39,587 nucleotides of DNA, from the NCBI GenBank assembly GCA_019509785.1, contig JAEKLQ010000060.1:1-39587 (forward strand). Direction: 5' to 3'. The notes beneath the pieces were generated by a model. It searched no databases. It saw only the letters and a program-made list of their open reading frames with translations, and was not told the origin of the DNA. Positions 1 to 7,648 of this stretch are shown here, piece by piece. Both the position numbers and the translations under genes were made by a program. How positions within the stretch are numbered: position 1 is the stretch's first letter; every line of letters begins with the position of its first letter. The stretch comes from Fibrobacterota bacterium (lineage in GTDB: Bacteria > Fibrobacterota > Fibrobacteria > UBA11236).

Positions 1-463
1 CGGTGGAACCCATGTGCCAAACGCCTTGGAAACCGTCCGCCGTACCGAATACCGCCGGCCCAGAAGAACTGTCCGCAGCGGAAGCTTTGCCCCAGTACGC
101 CCGCAAATGCAGGACTTGGCCCGCCTTGATGGAGGGCAGGCGCACCCAGATGGCGGCCTTGTGCCCGACCCCGTCCCAGGACTCGATTTGATAAGGAAGA
201 TGGGTACCGTCAATGGCGGCGAAGCGCAGATCCGATCCATCCGACTTGGCCTGGGTGAAAAGGTCGGCGGACTCCGCGCCTAAGGAAAGGGCCAAAGGGA
301 AGCCGGTAAGATCGGTGGTCACGTTGGCGCCGGCGGGCGATGCGTCCAATGCCAAATCGCGGGAGGAGGCCCAGGAGGCGTAATCCTCCCCGGCCCGGGC
401 CAACGCCGCCAGGGCCAACACCAGGCCCGGAACCCATCGCGCAGTCAGTCGATCGCCACCCAT
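1..463 (-). CDS. DUF2341 domain secreted protein, 5' part only (runs off left edge)
   Basis: An open reading frame enters from position 463 on the reverse strand and stays open to the window edge, so about 154 N-terminal residues are visible. It starts MGGDRLTARWVPG and has a signal peptide ending near ALARA before GEDYASW. The mature part reads like a DUF2341 domain: a strand with RDLALDAS, then DLTGFPLAL, then DLFTQAKSDGSDLRF, PYQIESWD, AAIWVRLP and LRAYWGK, ending GFQGVWHMGS. In this family DUF2341 is usually followed by a LamG/concanavalin-like domain, which would lie outside the window. DUF2341 is found in secreted surface proteins and is presumed to bind carbohydrate; no enzymatic role is established. 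An AAAGGGG ribosome site lies six bases before the ATG at 463; an in-frame ATG at 481 is an alternative. The gene is divergent from the DUF4114 gene at 755. Confidence 0.8.
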   Translation of the reverse strand, partial: MGGDRLTARWVPGLVLALAALARAGEDYASWASSRDLALDASPAGANVTTDLTGFPLALSLGAESADLFTQAKSDGSDLRFAAIDGTHLPYQIESWDGVGHKAAIWVRLPSIKAGQVLHLRAYWGKASAADSSSGPAVFGTADGFQGVWHMGST

Positions 464-754
464 GCGAACCCCTTTGCCCATTGCATTCCCGCGAACATAA
501 GCATCCGGCCCCCTCTTTCCAAGCCGATCCGGAACCGGTGTAGCGAACTTCCGAGAATTTCCGACCAAGGGTGTTTCCTGGGAGGCGGACTCCATGGCTC
601 GGTTTTTTTCCGGGCTCCGGTTCCGATGTCAGTTTCGGCCCAAATGGTTCCATGTCCCAACATTCGGATAGCGCATACGGATTCCCCGCCCTATCTTGGA
701 GCGCAAGCCGGCTTATTCCGTATCCAGGTTCCGATCCATCAGAAGGTATCCGCT
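464..754. other. Divergent intergenic region between two surface-protein genes
   Basis: This 291-base stretch separates the DUF2341 gene, read leftward, from the DUF4114 gene, read rightward, and must hold both promoters. I could not assign convincing -35/-10 pairs. AGAAGG at 741-746 is the likely ribosome site for the rightward gene. No ORF inside it looks like a real gene. Confidence 0.4.
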
Positions 755-3376
755 ATGCGCAGGTTAACCACCGTTCTTGCCCTTTTCGCCAGCACCGCCG
801 CGATGCGGGTTTCGGCCCAAGTCGACATCTTCCCCAAACCCTGGGCCAATCCGGCGCTTTGGTCGGTCGATACCTTATGGGTCGGCGCCTCGTTTACCCG
901 GACCACCCTCCATCCGGTCACGGTCAGTTTGAAAGGGAACGGAGCCGGCTGGACGGGGGACCTTTTCTTCATCGACCCCAAGACGGGAGTGGAAGATCGC
1001 CTTTTCGAAAATCATGACCCGGTGGGGACCACGGTGGTACTCAGCGATCGCCACGATATCCCCATTGGCGATACCCTTTACTTCGTGTATCGCGTCACCC
1101 AACCCGCAAGCGGGATCTACCCGTCGCCGGCCAGCATTCTGCCGAAGTACACGGGACCGAACATACCCGGCCAAAGCCGATACGTATCCACGCCTACCAA
1201 TCCGCAATACGGGCACCGCTGGTCGGTAGCGGGACGCGCCAACGACAGCATCGTCGAGTTCGGGTTCGAAGACAACGTCGAACCGGCGAACTCGGATTAC
1301 GATTTCGACGATATCGTCTTCCGCACCACCCTCTCCCTGGTCAACGATGAAGTGCCCGCCCAACTATCCTTCACCGACAAGGCCGGGACCAAGCTGGCTA
1401 ATGGGGCCTTCTATTCCCCCGCCAACGATTCCCTGTATCTGGTCTACAGCGACGACTACGTGAACGGCGACATCCGGAAGGAAGTGGTGGTGAAGATCAA
1501 GAACCGCCATGGAGCCGCGGCATCGGACAGCGAGAGTGTGTTCGTGCTTCCGCTGAGCCGCGACGGCAGTACGGGTACCTGGAAGGCCCGCCTGCCCATC
1601 GAAGAAGCCGGCGGGGTGCCGGGCGATGGGAAAGCGCAGGTGTATTGGCTGGGCGAAGTCAGCGCCTCCGTGAAGTCGCATAGCCGCCTCGGGCAACCGG
1701 ATGGGGGAACCGCGACGGCCACCTTGAACGTGGCCTATCCGGACAAGCCGGCGACCGTGAACGTACGCGCCTGTCCGGATACCTTGGCGGCCATCGGCAA
1801 TGCCACGACTTGCGTTACCGTGAAGGTAACCGACCAGAGCTTCACGCGCGGCCTGGACACGGTCTGGGCCGAAGTCCGCTGCGCTTCCGGGGACGTCCTG
1901 TCCCGGGTACCTCTTTTCGAGCAACCCGACGGCAGCTATAAGTCGGCCGACATCCCGAAAAACGGCGGGCCGGCCAATGCCGCCGATCAGGCGCTTTCCT
2001 GCAAAACGGCCGACGTGATCTCGGTTAGCTATACCGACGAAGTATACGGGCCTACGATTACCAAGGAAGTGAGTTGGAGCCTGGACCTGGCCCAGAGCGC
2101 CTACATCAAGGATAGCGATGGCGACGGCAGGGGCGACAAGGTATACGTCGTATTCGCGACCCCGGTGCCTGCCCCTCCCGCGACCGTGACCCCCATCTAT
2201 TGGAACCAACTGCTCGACGATCCCCAGCACGTCTTCAAGGGAAAACCCAATTCCATTAGCATCGACCCGGCGCGCCCTAGCGTGGTGATCATCGATCTTT
2301 CCAACGCCCCTTTCCCGAAGGGCCTGACCGGCATTCCCGCCGGAGCCCTGCCTCCCGTCCTTACCCTTCCAGCGGACAATGCCTTCGGCGGCCAGAAGCC
2401 CGTCATCGCCGACTCCATGGGGCCCATCCTCATCAAGGGGGAAATCCATCCCTTCAACGGCCAGGCCAGCGGCAATTCGCAATCGCTGAATGTCGATACC
2501 CTTAAGATTACCGTCTCAGAAAAGATGGCCACTCGTTCCGATTGGAAGGACCTGGTCCGGATGGGCGCCGCCTCGAACGGGCAATGTTCCGACTACCCCG
2601 CTACCCTTCAGATCGCTCCGTCCGCTCCGCCTACTGCGGATTCGTCGGGACTGATCTATACCCTCCTTCTGGGCGGCGATGCCGGGCCGCGGCCCATGGT
2701 CGGCGACTGCGTCTACCTGAACGTAAACGGAACCTACTCCGACCTGTCCGGCAACCTGCCTCCAGTCCATGGGGAAATCCTGACGGGAAATCTTCCCCCC
2801 CGACGCATCGAATTCCTGCAAGGCTATCCACCCGTGGCCGGCCTGGATCCGAACCTCCCGAGCTTCGCGGTCAGCAACGGCGATACCCATGCCAGCGGCC
2901 AATTCACGACGCAAGCCGGATCGAACTGGGTGGTGGAATGGATCCCTCCCGCCGATTGGCCCGCGGGGTACGTCCCCGGATCCTCAGTCTATTCCCCCGA
3001 GAAGCATGCCCCGGGCGACTCCGTAAAGCCGGGCCAGGACCCCGCCAAGAACGAAGGCATGCCTCAGGGCATAGGCGCCGTGCAAGTGGTTTCCACCGCC
3101 GAGTACGTCGCCGACGTTTCCATCTACAATAACCTGGGGAGTTGGATGAAGACCTTCTCGCAGGCATTCGGTTACCGAGGCGAGTTGGCCAACACGAAAC
3201 GCAGGGCGAAGAACGGCAAGGGCCTGGTCAGCTTTCTGGTCTGGGATCTGAAGGACGGGCGCGGGCAGAAAGCCGCCAACGGGGTTTATATCTGGAAAAT
3301 CCAGTTCCGCTTCAAGACGGGCAAGCAAGTGGTCCGCTACGTTCGCACCGGCGTGGCGCGAAGCCTTTCTAAATGA
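755..3376 (+). CDS. Large secreted DUF4114-type protein with FlgD-like C-terminal tail
   Basis: This is an 873-residue secreted protein. I place the start at 755 because MRRLTTVLALFASTAAMRVSAQ is a clean signal peptide and AGAAGG sits eight bases upstream; an in-frame ATG at 626 would only add an unconvincing leader. Around residues 168-190 the stretch FGFEDNVEPANSDYDFDDIVF matches the acidic DUF4114 core, which has alternating Asp and aromatic residues and probably binds calcium. The middle (about 200-760) is beta-rich and looks like successive Ig-like domains, with acidic DSDGDGRGDK resembling a calcium-binding thrombospondin-type-3 or dockerin-like loop. The last 100 residues (VSIYNNLGSWM, VWDLKDGRGQKAANGVYIWKI) resemble the FlgD-Ig/sorting-type domain at the C-terminus of many Fibrobacterota and Bacteroidota secreted proteins. 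A role in surface attachment or adhesion is inferred; no catalytic motif is visible. Confidence 0.75.
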   Translation: MRRLTTVLALFASTAAMRVSAQVDIFPKPWANPALWSVDTLWVGASFTRTTLHPVTVSLKGNGAGWTGDLFFIDPKTGVEDRLFENHDPVGTTVVLSDRHDIPIGDTLYFVYRVTQPASGIYPSPASILPKYTGPNIPGQSRYVSTPTNPQYGHRWSVAGRANDSIVEFGFEDNVEPANSDYDFDDIVFRTTLSLVNDEVPAQLSFTDKAGTKLANGAFYSPANDSLYLVYSDDYVNGDIRKEVVVKIKNRHGAAASDSESVFVLPLSRDGSTGTWKARLPIEEAGGVPGDGKAQVYWLGEVSASVKSHSRLGQPDGGTATATLNVAYPDKPATVNVRACPDTLAAIGNATTCVTVKVTDQSFTRGLDTVWAEVRCASGDVLSRVPLFEQPDGSYKSADIPKNGGPANAADQALSCKTADVISVSYTDEVYGPTITKEVSWSLDLAQSAYIKDSDGDGRGDKVYVVFATPVPAPPATVTPIYWNQLLDDPQHVFKGKPNSISIDPARPSVVIIDLSNAPFPKGLTGIPAGALPPVLTLPADNAFGGQKPVIADSMGPILIKGEIHPFNGQASGNSQSLNVDTLKITVSEKMATRSDWKDLVRMGAASNGQCSDYPATLQIAPSAPPTADSSGLIYTLLLGGDAGPRPMVGDCVYLNVNGTYSDLSGNLPPVHGEILTGNLPPRRIEFLQGYPPVAGLDPNLPSFAVSNGDTHASGQFTTQAGSNWVVEWIPPADWPAGYVPGSSVYSPEKHAPGDSVKPGQDPAKNEGMPQGIGAVQVVSTAEYVADVSIYNNLGSWMKTFSQAFGYRGELANTKRRAKNGKGLVSFLVWDLKDGRGQKAANGVYIWKIQFRFKTGKQVVRYVRTGVARSLSK

Positions 3377-3677
3377 ACCCTCTATTAATACCTGGGCATT
3401 TAAGAACTCGGACGAATCAGGTTTCCGATTAGGGTTTGGGGTCTGGAAACCCCAGCCCTAAAAAGGCGCTTATTTTCAACGATTTCAGAGGATTAACGTC
3501 TTTATCGCCTCCGACCCCAAGCAACTGGGGTCACAACACCCCAGCCTGTCTTTCTTCCATCCCTCCGTTTCACATACAATCGCCGTTCTGCGATTGGCAT
3601 CCCTCTTGCATTTACCTTGATTCAAGTTCGTTTCCGCCTTGGCGAAGCGTACGAACCCATAATACCAGGATCGAAGC
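3377..3677. other. 301-base intergenic region with two hairpins
   Basis: No gene is seen here. Two inverted repeats stand out. One has TGGGG at 3437-3441 pairing with CCCCA at 3450-3454, extended by AGGG at 3431-3434 against CCCT at 3456-3459. The other has GACCCCA at 3513-3519 pairing with TGGGGTC at 3526-3532 around a six-base loop. Neither is followed by a T-tract on the forward strand, so they are at best weak terminators for the DUF4114 gene. The part after about 3600 is less GC-rich and probably carries the promoter of the small gene at 3678, but I cannot name a clear -35/-10 pair. Confidence 0.4.
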
Positions 3678-4094
3678 ATGAAGCCTCTAATCGCAACCCT
3701 CGCTGTCGGAATGACCCTCGTCTCGGGCGCCTTCGCCCAAGGCAAGCCCGTCGACCCGGCCGCCCATGACAGCACCGGCAATGCCATCTCCAGCGCCAAG
3801 TTCGCCGAAGCCATGAAGCATATGCCTGCCGACGTGGCTGCCAAGATCGCTGCAGCCCGCGAAGCAGCAAAAGCCGCCAAAGCCGATATGGATGCGATGA
3901 AAGCCTCCGGCAAGACCCCCGATGAAATCAAGGCCGCGATCGCCGAGAAGAAGGCCGCCGCCCAATTGAATCTGCAGAAGGCCCTCGATGCCCTCAATGG
4001 ACTCCCCGACGACGCGAAGGAACGCACGACTAAAGCCAAGGAAGTCGTGTCCAAGCGCCTCGAGGATCGGAAAGCCGACGCCAAGAACCCTTGA
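3678..4094 (+). CDS. Small secreted Ala/Lys-rich helical protein
   Basis: This 138-residue protein is not one I recognise. Residues 1-20 (MKPLIATLAVGMTLVSGAFA) form a typical signal peptide, with cleavage before QGKPVD. The rest has low complexity and is strongly helical: Ala, Lys, Asp and Glu dominate, with runs such as AAKIAAAREAAKAAKADMDAM and EIKAAIAEKKAAAQLNLQKAL that would form one or two long amphipathic helices. There are no cysteines after the signal. A weak AGGA lies before the ATG. The next gene (4196) encodes a protein of identical length and similar design (signal peptide, charged helix, Lys-rich tail), so the two may be diverged paralogs. A clear terminator at 4111-4141 makes this a monocistronic unit. 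A periplasmic chaperone-like or structural role is possible but unsupported. Confidence 0.7.
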   Translation: MKPLIATLAVGMTLVSGAFAQGKPVDPAAHDSTGNAISSAKFAEAMKHMPADVAAKIAAAREAAKAAKADMDAMKASGKTPDEIKAAIAEKKAAAQLNLQKALDALNGLPDDAKERTTKAKEVVSKRLEDRKADAKNP

Positions 4095-4110
4095 TGTCGC
4101 TTTCCAAGAG

Positions 4111-4141
4111 CCCTCCCCGCAAGGGGAGGGCCCCCTTTTTT
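4111..4141 (+). terminator. Rho-independent terminator of the 3678 gene
   Basis: CCCTCCCC at 4111-4118 pairs perfectly with GGGGAGGG at 4123-4130 across a GCAA tetraloop, which is GNRA-type and very stable. It is followed by a run of C and then six T (4136-4141). It lies 16 bases after the stop codon at 4094. This is the most canonical terminator in the window. Confidence 0.85.
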
Positions 4142-4195
4142 CCGTATCTTGTCTTATAATATCCTGGCGAGAGAAACCGCAACCCGGCGCCGACC

Positions 4196-4612
4196 ATGAA
4201 CCTTCGCATCGCCTTCCTCCCCCTCTCCATCGCGGCCCTTCTGACGACCGCAACCTGGGCCGATGATCCCGCCTCGACTCCCGCGCAACAACCGGCCAAG
4301 CCCGCAGCGACCGAATCCCATGCGGCCACAGCGAAGCAAGACTACGACGCGATCTTTTCCGACATCCTCAAATCGCTCCCGCAGGATAAGCGGGCCCTGG
4401 TGGATTCGGCCCACGGCGCCAAGGGGAACGCCGCCGTACCGGCCCCGGGGCCCGTCGATCCGGATGCGGTCCGCAAGGCCGGAGAAGCCAAACGTTCCCA
4501 AGCCCTGCAAGCCTTGCCGCCCGAAGTGAAGGCTCGTGTTGACAAGGCCATCTCCGATCTCGATAATAGACGGAAGCAGAAACAGGCCGAATTCAAGGAA
4601 CTCGAAAAGTAA
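4196..4612 (+). CDS. Small secreted helical protein with Pro/Ala-rich linker
   Basis: This is a 138-residue protein of unknown family. The N-terminus MNLRIAFLPLSIAALLTTATWA is a signal peptide; the mature protein begins DDPASTPAQQPAKPAATES, a Pro/Ala-rich low-complexity linker. The C-terminal half (from about residue 48, DYDAIFSDILKSLPQDKRALVD) is helical and charged, ends in a Lys/Glu-rich stretch and contains no cysteine. LPPEVKARVDKAISDL recalls the LPDDAKERTTKAKEVV segment of the preceding 138-residue protein, which supports distant paralogy. The stop codon is seven bases before the start of the next gene (4620), so the two are probably co-transcribed. It is separated from the upstream gene by a strong terminator. 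Its function is unknown; periplasmic location is inferred from the signal peptide. Confidence 0.65.
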   Translation: MNLRIAFLPLSIAALLTTATWADDPASTPAQQPAKPAATESHAATAKQDYDAIFSDILKSLPQDKRALVDSAHGAKGNAAVPAPGPVDPDAVRKAGEAKRSQALQALPPEVKARVDKAISDLDNRRKQKQAEFKELEK

Positions 4613-4619
4613 CGACTTC

Positions 4620-5294
4620 ATGAAAGCCTTTACATTCCTGATGACCGCGGCCCTGGCGACAGCCTGGGCCGTCGACGTTTCCAACCCAGAGATCGGTTAT
4701 GCCGTCTCCCTGCCGGCCCATTGGAACCTGGCGCAATCCAAACCTTTGCAGGATTATTTCCGCGATAGCACGCGCGCCTACCACAGCCAGATATCCATTT
4801 TGCGCTACAGCATCGATAAGGCGACCTATCCGACGGCCGCGAGTTGGAGCCAGGCCCAATTCATCGCCTATAAGCTGAGCGTGGAGAACTCGGTTTTCCC
4901 GTACGGCGCGGTCATGTACTACGACTCTTCCCAGGTCGCCAAGATCGGGACGGTATGGGCCCCGGAAGCCTATTCGGTGATGTACCCCGCCGACGGCGAT
5001 CCGACCTATTGCGAGTATATCCGCTACGCCGCGGTGGGCAACTACGGTTACGAGATCTACGCTATCGGCGATTCCACCGACATGACCAACAACCTGGATT
5101 TCTATACCGGGGTGATCGCGACGCTCAAGTTCTCGACGCCGATCGAGGCTGTCGTCCAGGTCCCCGGCGCTCGACGGGCACCAGGCACTCCCGCCGAGCA
5201 TTGGTTCGACGCCATGGGACGCAAACGCGGCTCGATCGGCGCACCTAACGGGTTCCGTAGCGTCTCCCTCTGGTACCTCAAGCCCGGCGGCTAA
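4620..5294 (+). CDS. Secreted protein of unknown function
   Basis: This 224-residue protein starts at the ATG at 4620, where MKAFTFLMTAALATAWA is a signal peptide; an upstream in-frame ATG at 4536 lies inside the preceding gene and is rejected. The mature region starts VDVSNPEIGYAVSLPAHWNL, which resembles the opening of small beta-rich domains that describe a protein's fit to a membrane or ligand (PsbP/DUF1795-like 'polypeptide ... LP..W' pattern), but the match is loose. It then alternates short strands rich in Tyr. The C-terminus (EHWFDAMGRKRG, VSLWYLKPGG) looks like a degenerate FlgD or sorting-type tail. It sits seven bases after the preceding small secreted protein and likely shares its mRNA. 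A GC-rich inverted repeat (GCCCGGC at 5282-5288, GCCGGGC at 5295-5301) straddles the stop codon. I cannot assign a function. Confidence 0.65.
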   Translation: MKAFTFLMTAALATAWAVDVSNPEIGYAVSLPAHWNLAQSKPLQDYFRDSTRAYHSQISILRYSIDKATYPTAASWSQAQFIAYKLSVENSVFPYGAVMYYDSSQVAKIGTVWAPEAYSVMYPADGDPTYCEYIRYAAVGNYGYEIYAIGDSTDMTNNLDFYTGVIATLKFSTPIEAVVQVPGARRAPGTPAEHWFDAMGRKRGSIGAPNGFRSVSLWYLKPGG

Positions 5295-5393
5295 GCCGGG
5301 CCCCCGGCAGCTGAGACGGGCCCCGGGCGGCCGAACCTTCCCCGCGCGGAAGTGGCCTTCCCCTCCCCCAAAGAACTACAATTGCCCTTACGC

Positions 5394-6983
5394 ATGCTGA
5401 TCGGGGCGCATCGCCTATATGGCCTCCTGCTGGTTTGCCTGGTTGCCGTATCCGCCGCGCTTGCTTCGGAACCCGCCTATGCCGGGGAGGCCGCCCGGGC
5501 GGACAGCCTTTTGCGGGCGGGTAAACCGGAAGAAGCGCTCGCGCCCATCCTGGCGGCCCATGCCGCGGGCATGTCGGAGGACAGCTTGTACTGGATGTTG
5601 TCCGAAGCGGCTTGGCGCAAGGGGGCGCTCGATACGGCCATGGGATTCAATCTCGCCATCCGAACTCCTGCCAGCGAACCTTTCCGGGATTCGGTCTTAT
5701 TGCAAAGATATCGGCTCTATACTTCCGCCGGCCTCGCCCGTGATGCGGGGGCCTTGCGGGATTCCCTTCCGCAGGGCGTCCCCGGAAAAAGCCGGAGGCC
5801 GATCCGCCTCACCGCGCGCTTGGGATCGGGGTGGTTCGCGGAAAGGAACGAACCCGCCCGCATGGCTCCCTTCGGGGATCCCGTGGGTTACGCTCCTAAC
5901 GGCTTCGAGCATCGTTTGGGCGCCGGCATCGCCACGCCATTCGCCCGCTCGGCAAACGTCGATTGGATCGCGGAGCTTGATGTACAGGGTCTGAAGTCCT
6001 ACGCCAAGGATTCGATCGACTCCCGCGCGGTGGCGACCTTGCGCGAGGAAGGCTGGCTGACGCCCGGCCTTTCGATCGGCGCGGGGGCCGGCGGCGGCCG
6101 GGTGACCGGGAGCGGGTGGGTAAGCGACTGCAAGGGCGAGGCCTCCTGGCTATCTTTAAACCCGGGCGGATTTACCATGATGACGGCAGGCGTCGAATCG
6201 GAATGGAACGGGGAGGGCCGGAGCCGTTACCAAACGGCTTGGCTCGCCTGGTATCGCGACAATAGCCTGCGCACCGGGCGAGGTTTCAGTTATTCGGCCA
6301 GCCTGAGCGGATTCCGATCGGCATCCATCTCCGATGCCTCCAAAACGGGCCTCCTTTACGTGGACGACGTCCGCGCGGCCGCGCCTACGCATTACTCCGA
6401 TCCCGCCTACGCCAAGGCCATCAACCCGACTTCCAAGAAATTGGACTACCAGTTCTACACCCAGAACCCGGACTCGGCGGACGTCTCTTCGCGCTCGCCG
6501 CAATCCTTCCTGTCCATTTCGCCCCAGGCCACTTATGCCTGGCCGCTGCCCGGAAAGCTGGCCGCGGAAATCACCCTGGCCTTGTCCGGTTCCTGGTATC
6601 CCGAACCTTATCTGCGGGATTACGCACCCGTGCCCGCGGGCGCGCCCACGTTCCTGCCCGAGGCGTCGAAGGACTCCGCCGTCCTGGTACTGGTCCGCAG
6701 CCGCGCCGATGGCCGCGAATACGCCGGATACTTGCACCAGGTGAACGGGGGTTTCGAGGAAAGTTACGGGACCTCTCCGCTCCGGCGCGAAAGGCGGACG
6801 CGCCTGGAAGGACAGGGTAGCGCCCAAGCTACCCTGCGGCGCGCCTTCGGCCGCTGGGGGAATATCTCGCTTACCGCGGTCGCGAAACGTTACGCCTCCA
6901 ATCTGGAGAACGTTTCGCCCATCTGGATCCCGGCCTGGGACGCGGGGATTTCCCTTCAATGGAACGGGGCCTGGGAATGGTGA
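5394..6983 (+). CDS. Outer-membrane beta-barrel-like protein, first gene of signalling operon
   Basis: This is a protein of about 529 residues when started at the ATG at 5394; a GTG at 5352 is possible but would put 14 residues before the signal peptide MLIGAHRLYGLLLVCLVAVSAALA. Residues 25-130 are helical and TPR-like (ADSLLRAGKPEEALAPILAAH, EDSLYWMLSEAAWRKGALDTAM). From about residue 140 it changes to alternating strands rich in Gly, Tyr, Ser and Trp (LTARLGSGWFAERN, GAGIATPFARS, SGRGFSYSASLSGFRSAS-type segments) and ends SLQWNGAWEW, with a terminal aromatic residue as expected of an outer-membrane barrel. No family name can be given. Its 3' end overlaps the start of the TPR lipoprotein gene (6977) by seven bases. 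Together with the kinase and activator downstream, this suggests an envelope sensor or output of the operon. The barrel assignment rests on composition and strand pattern only. Confidence 0.65.
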   Translation: MLIGAHRLYGLLLVCLVAVSAALASEPAYAGEAARADSLLRAGKPEEALAPILAAHAAGMSEDSLYWMLSEAAWRKGALDTAMGFNLAIRTPASEPFRDSVLLQRYRLYTSAGLARDAGALRDSLPQGVPGKSRRPIRLTARLGSGWFAERNEPARMAPFGDPVGYAPNGFEHRLGAGIATPFARSANVDWIAELDVQGLKSYAKDSIDSRAVATLREEGWLTPGLSIGAGAGGGRVTGSGWVSDCKGEASWLSLNPGGFTMMTAGVESEWNGEGRSRYQTAWLAWYRDNSLRTGRGFSYSASLSGFRSASISDASKTGLLYVDDVRAAAPTHYSDPAYAKAINPTSKKLDYQFYTQNPDSADVSSRSPQSFLSISPQATYAWPLPGKLAAEITLALSGSWYPEPYLRDYAPVPAGAPTFLPEASKDSAVLVLVRSRADGREYAGYLHQVNGGFEESYGTSPLRRERRTRLEGQGSAQATLRRAFGRWGNISLTAVAKRYASNLENVSPIWIPAWDAGISLQWNGAWEW

Positions 6984-7648
6984 GCGGATTTTTCCGGCGC
7001 ATGGCGTTGGCGGCCTTCGCATGGGCCATGCTGTCGGGCTGCCGTTCGGATGAGATCGACAAGGGCCAGGCCTGCCTGGCCTTGGGCGATTATCCCATGG
7101 CGCAGCGTTTCTTCGCGCGCGCCGTGGAATCGGATCCCCGCGGCTACGAGGCCCGCCTCGGGCTAGGCCAAGCCCTTTTGCAAAAAGCCTATGCCGAAAA
7201 CGACAGCTCCGCTTTCGCCGAAGGACTGATGCAATTGGAGGCCTGCCGCACCCTGCGGCCCGCTTCCGATATCGGAGGGCTGCTTTCGGAAGCCTGGTTG
7301 GACCGGGCCCGCGGCCTGTTGCGTTCGAAGGATACCTTGGATGCCCTGGCCGCCCTATCCAAGGCCATCGATCGCGAACCGGGCGACCCGCGGCCCGTGA
7401 ACCTGGCGGGCATCGTTTACGGTAAGCTCGGCGATGCTGCCAAGGCGGAAGCCTTGTTCCGGAAGGCCCTGGGCCTCGATAGCGCCGACGCATCGGCGCA
7501 TTTCAACTTGGGGATGATCCGCTGGCAGGCCGGGGACGCGCGTGAGGCCCATGCCCATTGGCTCGCGGCCCTCAAGGCGCTTCCCGACGACGAGGACATC
7601 CTGTATTGGTTCGCCTTGGCGGAAAAGAAGCTACGGGAGTCCCCATGA
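6977..7648 (+). CDS. TPR-repeat lipoprotein
   Basis: This 223-residue protein starts at the ATG at 6977, which overlaps the upstream stop codon and is preceded by a GGGGCCTGGGA purine stretch. The N-terminus MVSGFFRRMALAAFAWAMLSGC is a lipoprotein signal with lipobox LSGC; the lipidated cysteine is followed by RSDE, so outer- or inner-membrane retention cannot be decided. The remainder is tetratricopeptide repeats: GQACLALGDYPMAQRFFARAVESDP, then DALAALSKAIDREPGDPRP, AGIVYGKLGDAAKAEALFRKALGLDS, and HFNLGMIRWQAGDAREAHAHWLAALKALP. TPRs scaffold protein contacts. Its place between a barrel-like protein and a membrane-anchored kinase suggests that it relays contact across the periplasm (inference). 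Its stop overlaps the kinase start as ATGA, so the two are translationally coupled. Confidence 0.85.
   Translation: MVSGFFRRMALAAFAWAMLSGCRSDEIDKGQACLALGDYPMAQRFFARAVESDPRGYEARLGLGQALLQKAYAENDSSAFAEGLMQLEACRTLRPASDIGGLLSEAWLDRARGLLRSKDTLDALAALSKAIDREPGDPRPVNLAGIVYGKLGDAAKAEALFRKALGLDSADASAHFNLGMIRWQAGDAREAHAHWLAALKALPDDEDILYWFALAEKKLRESP

Noticed and set aside
6156-7493. Long reverse-strand ORF of 445 codons
   Set aside because: It overlaps the barrel-like and TPR genes, which have clear signals and domains. Its translation is Arg/Pro/Gly-rich with no family features, an artefact of high-GC third positions.
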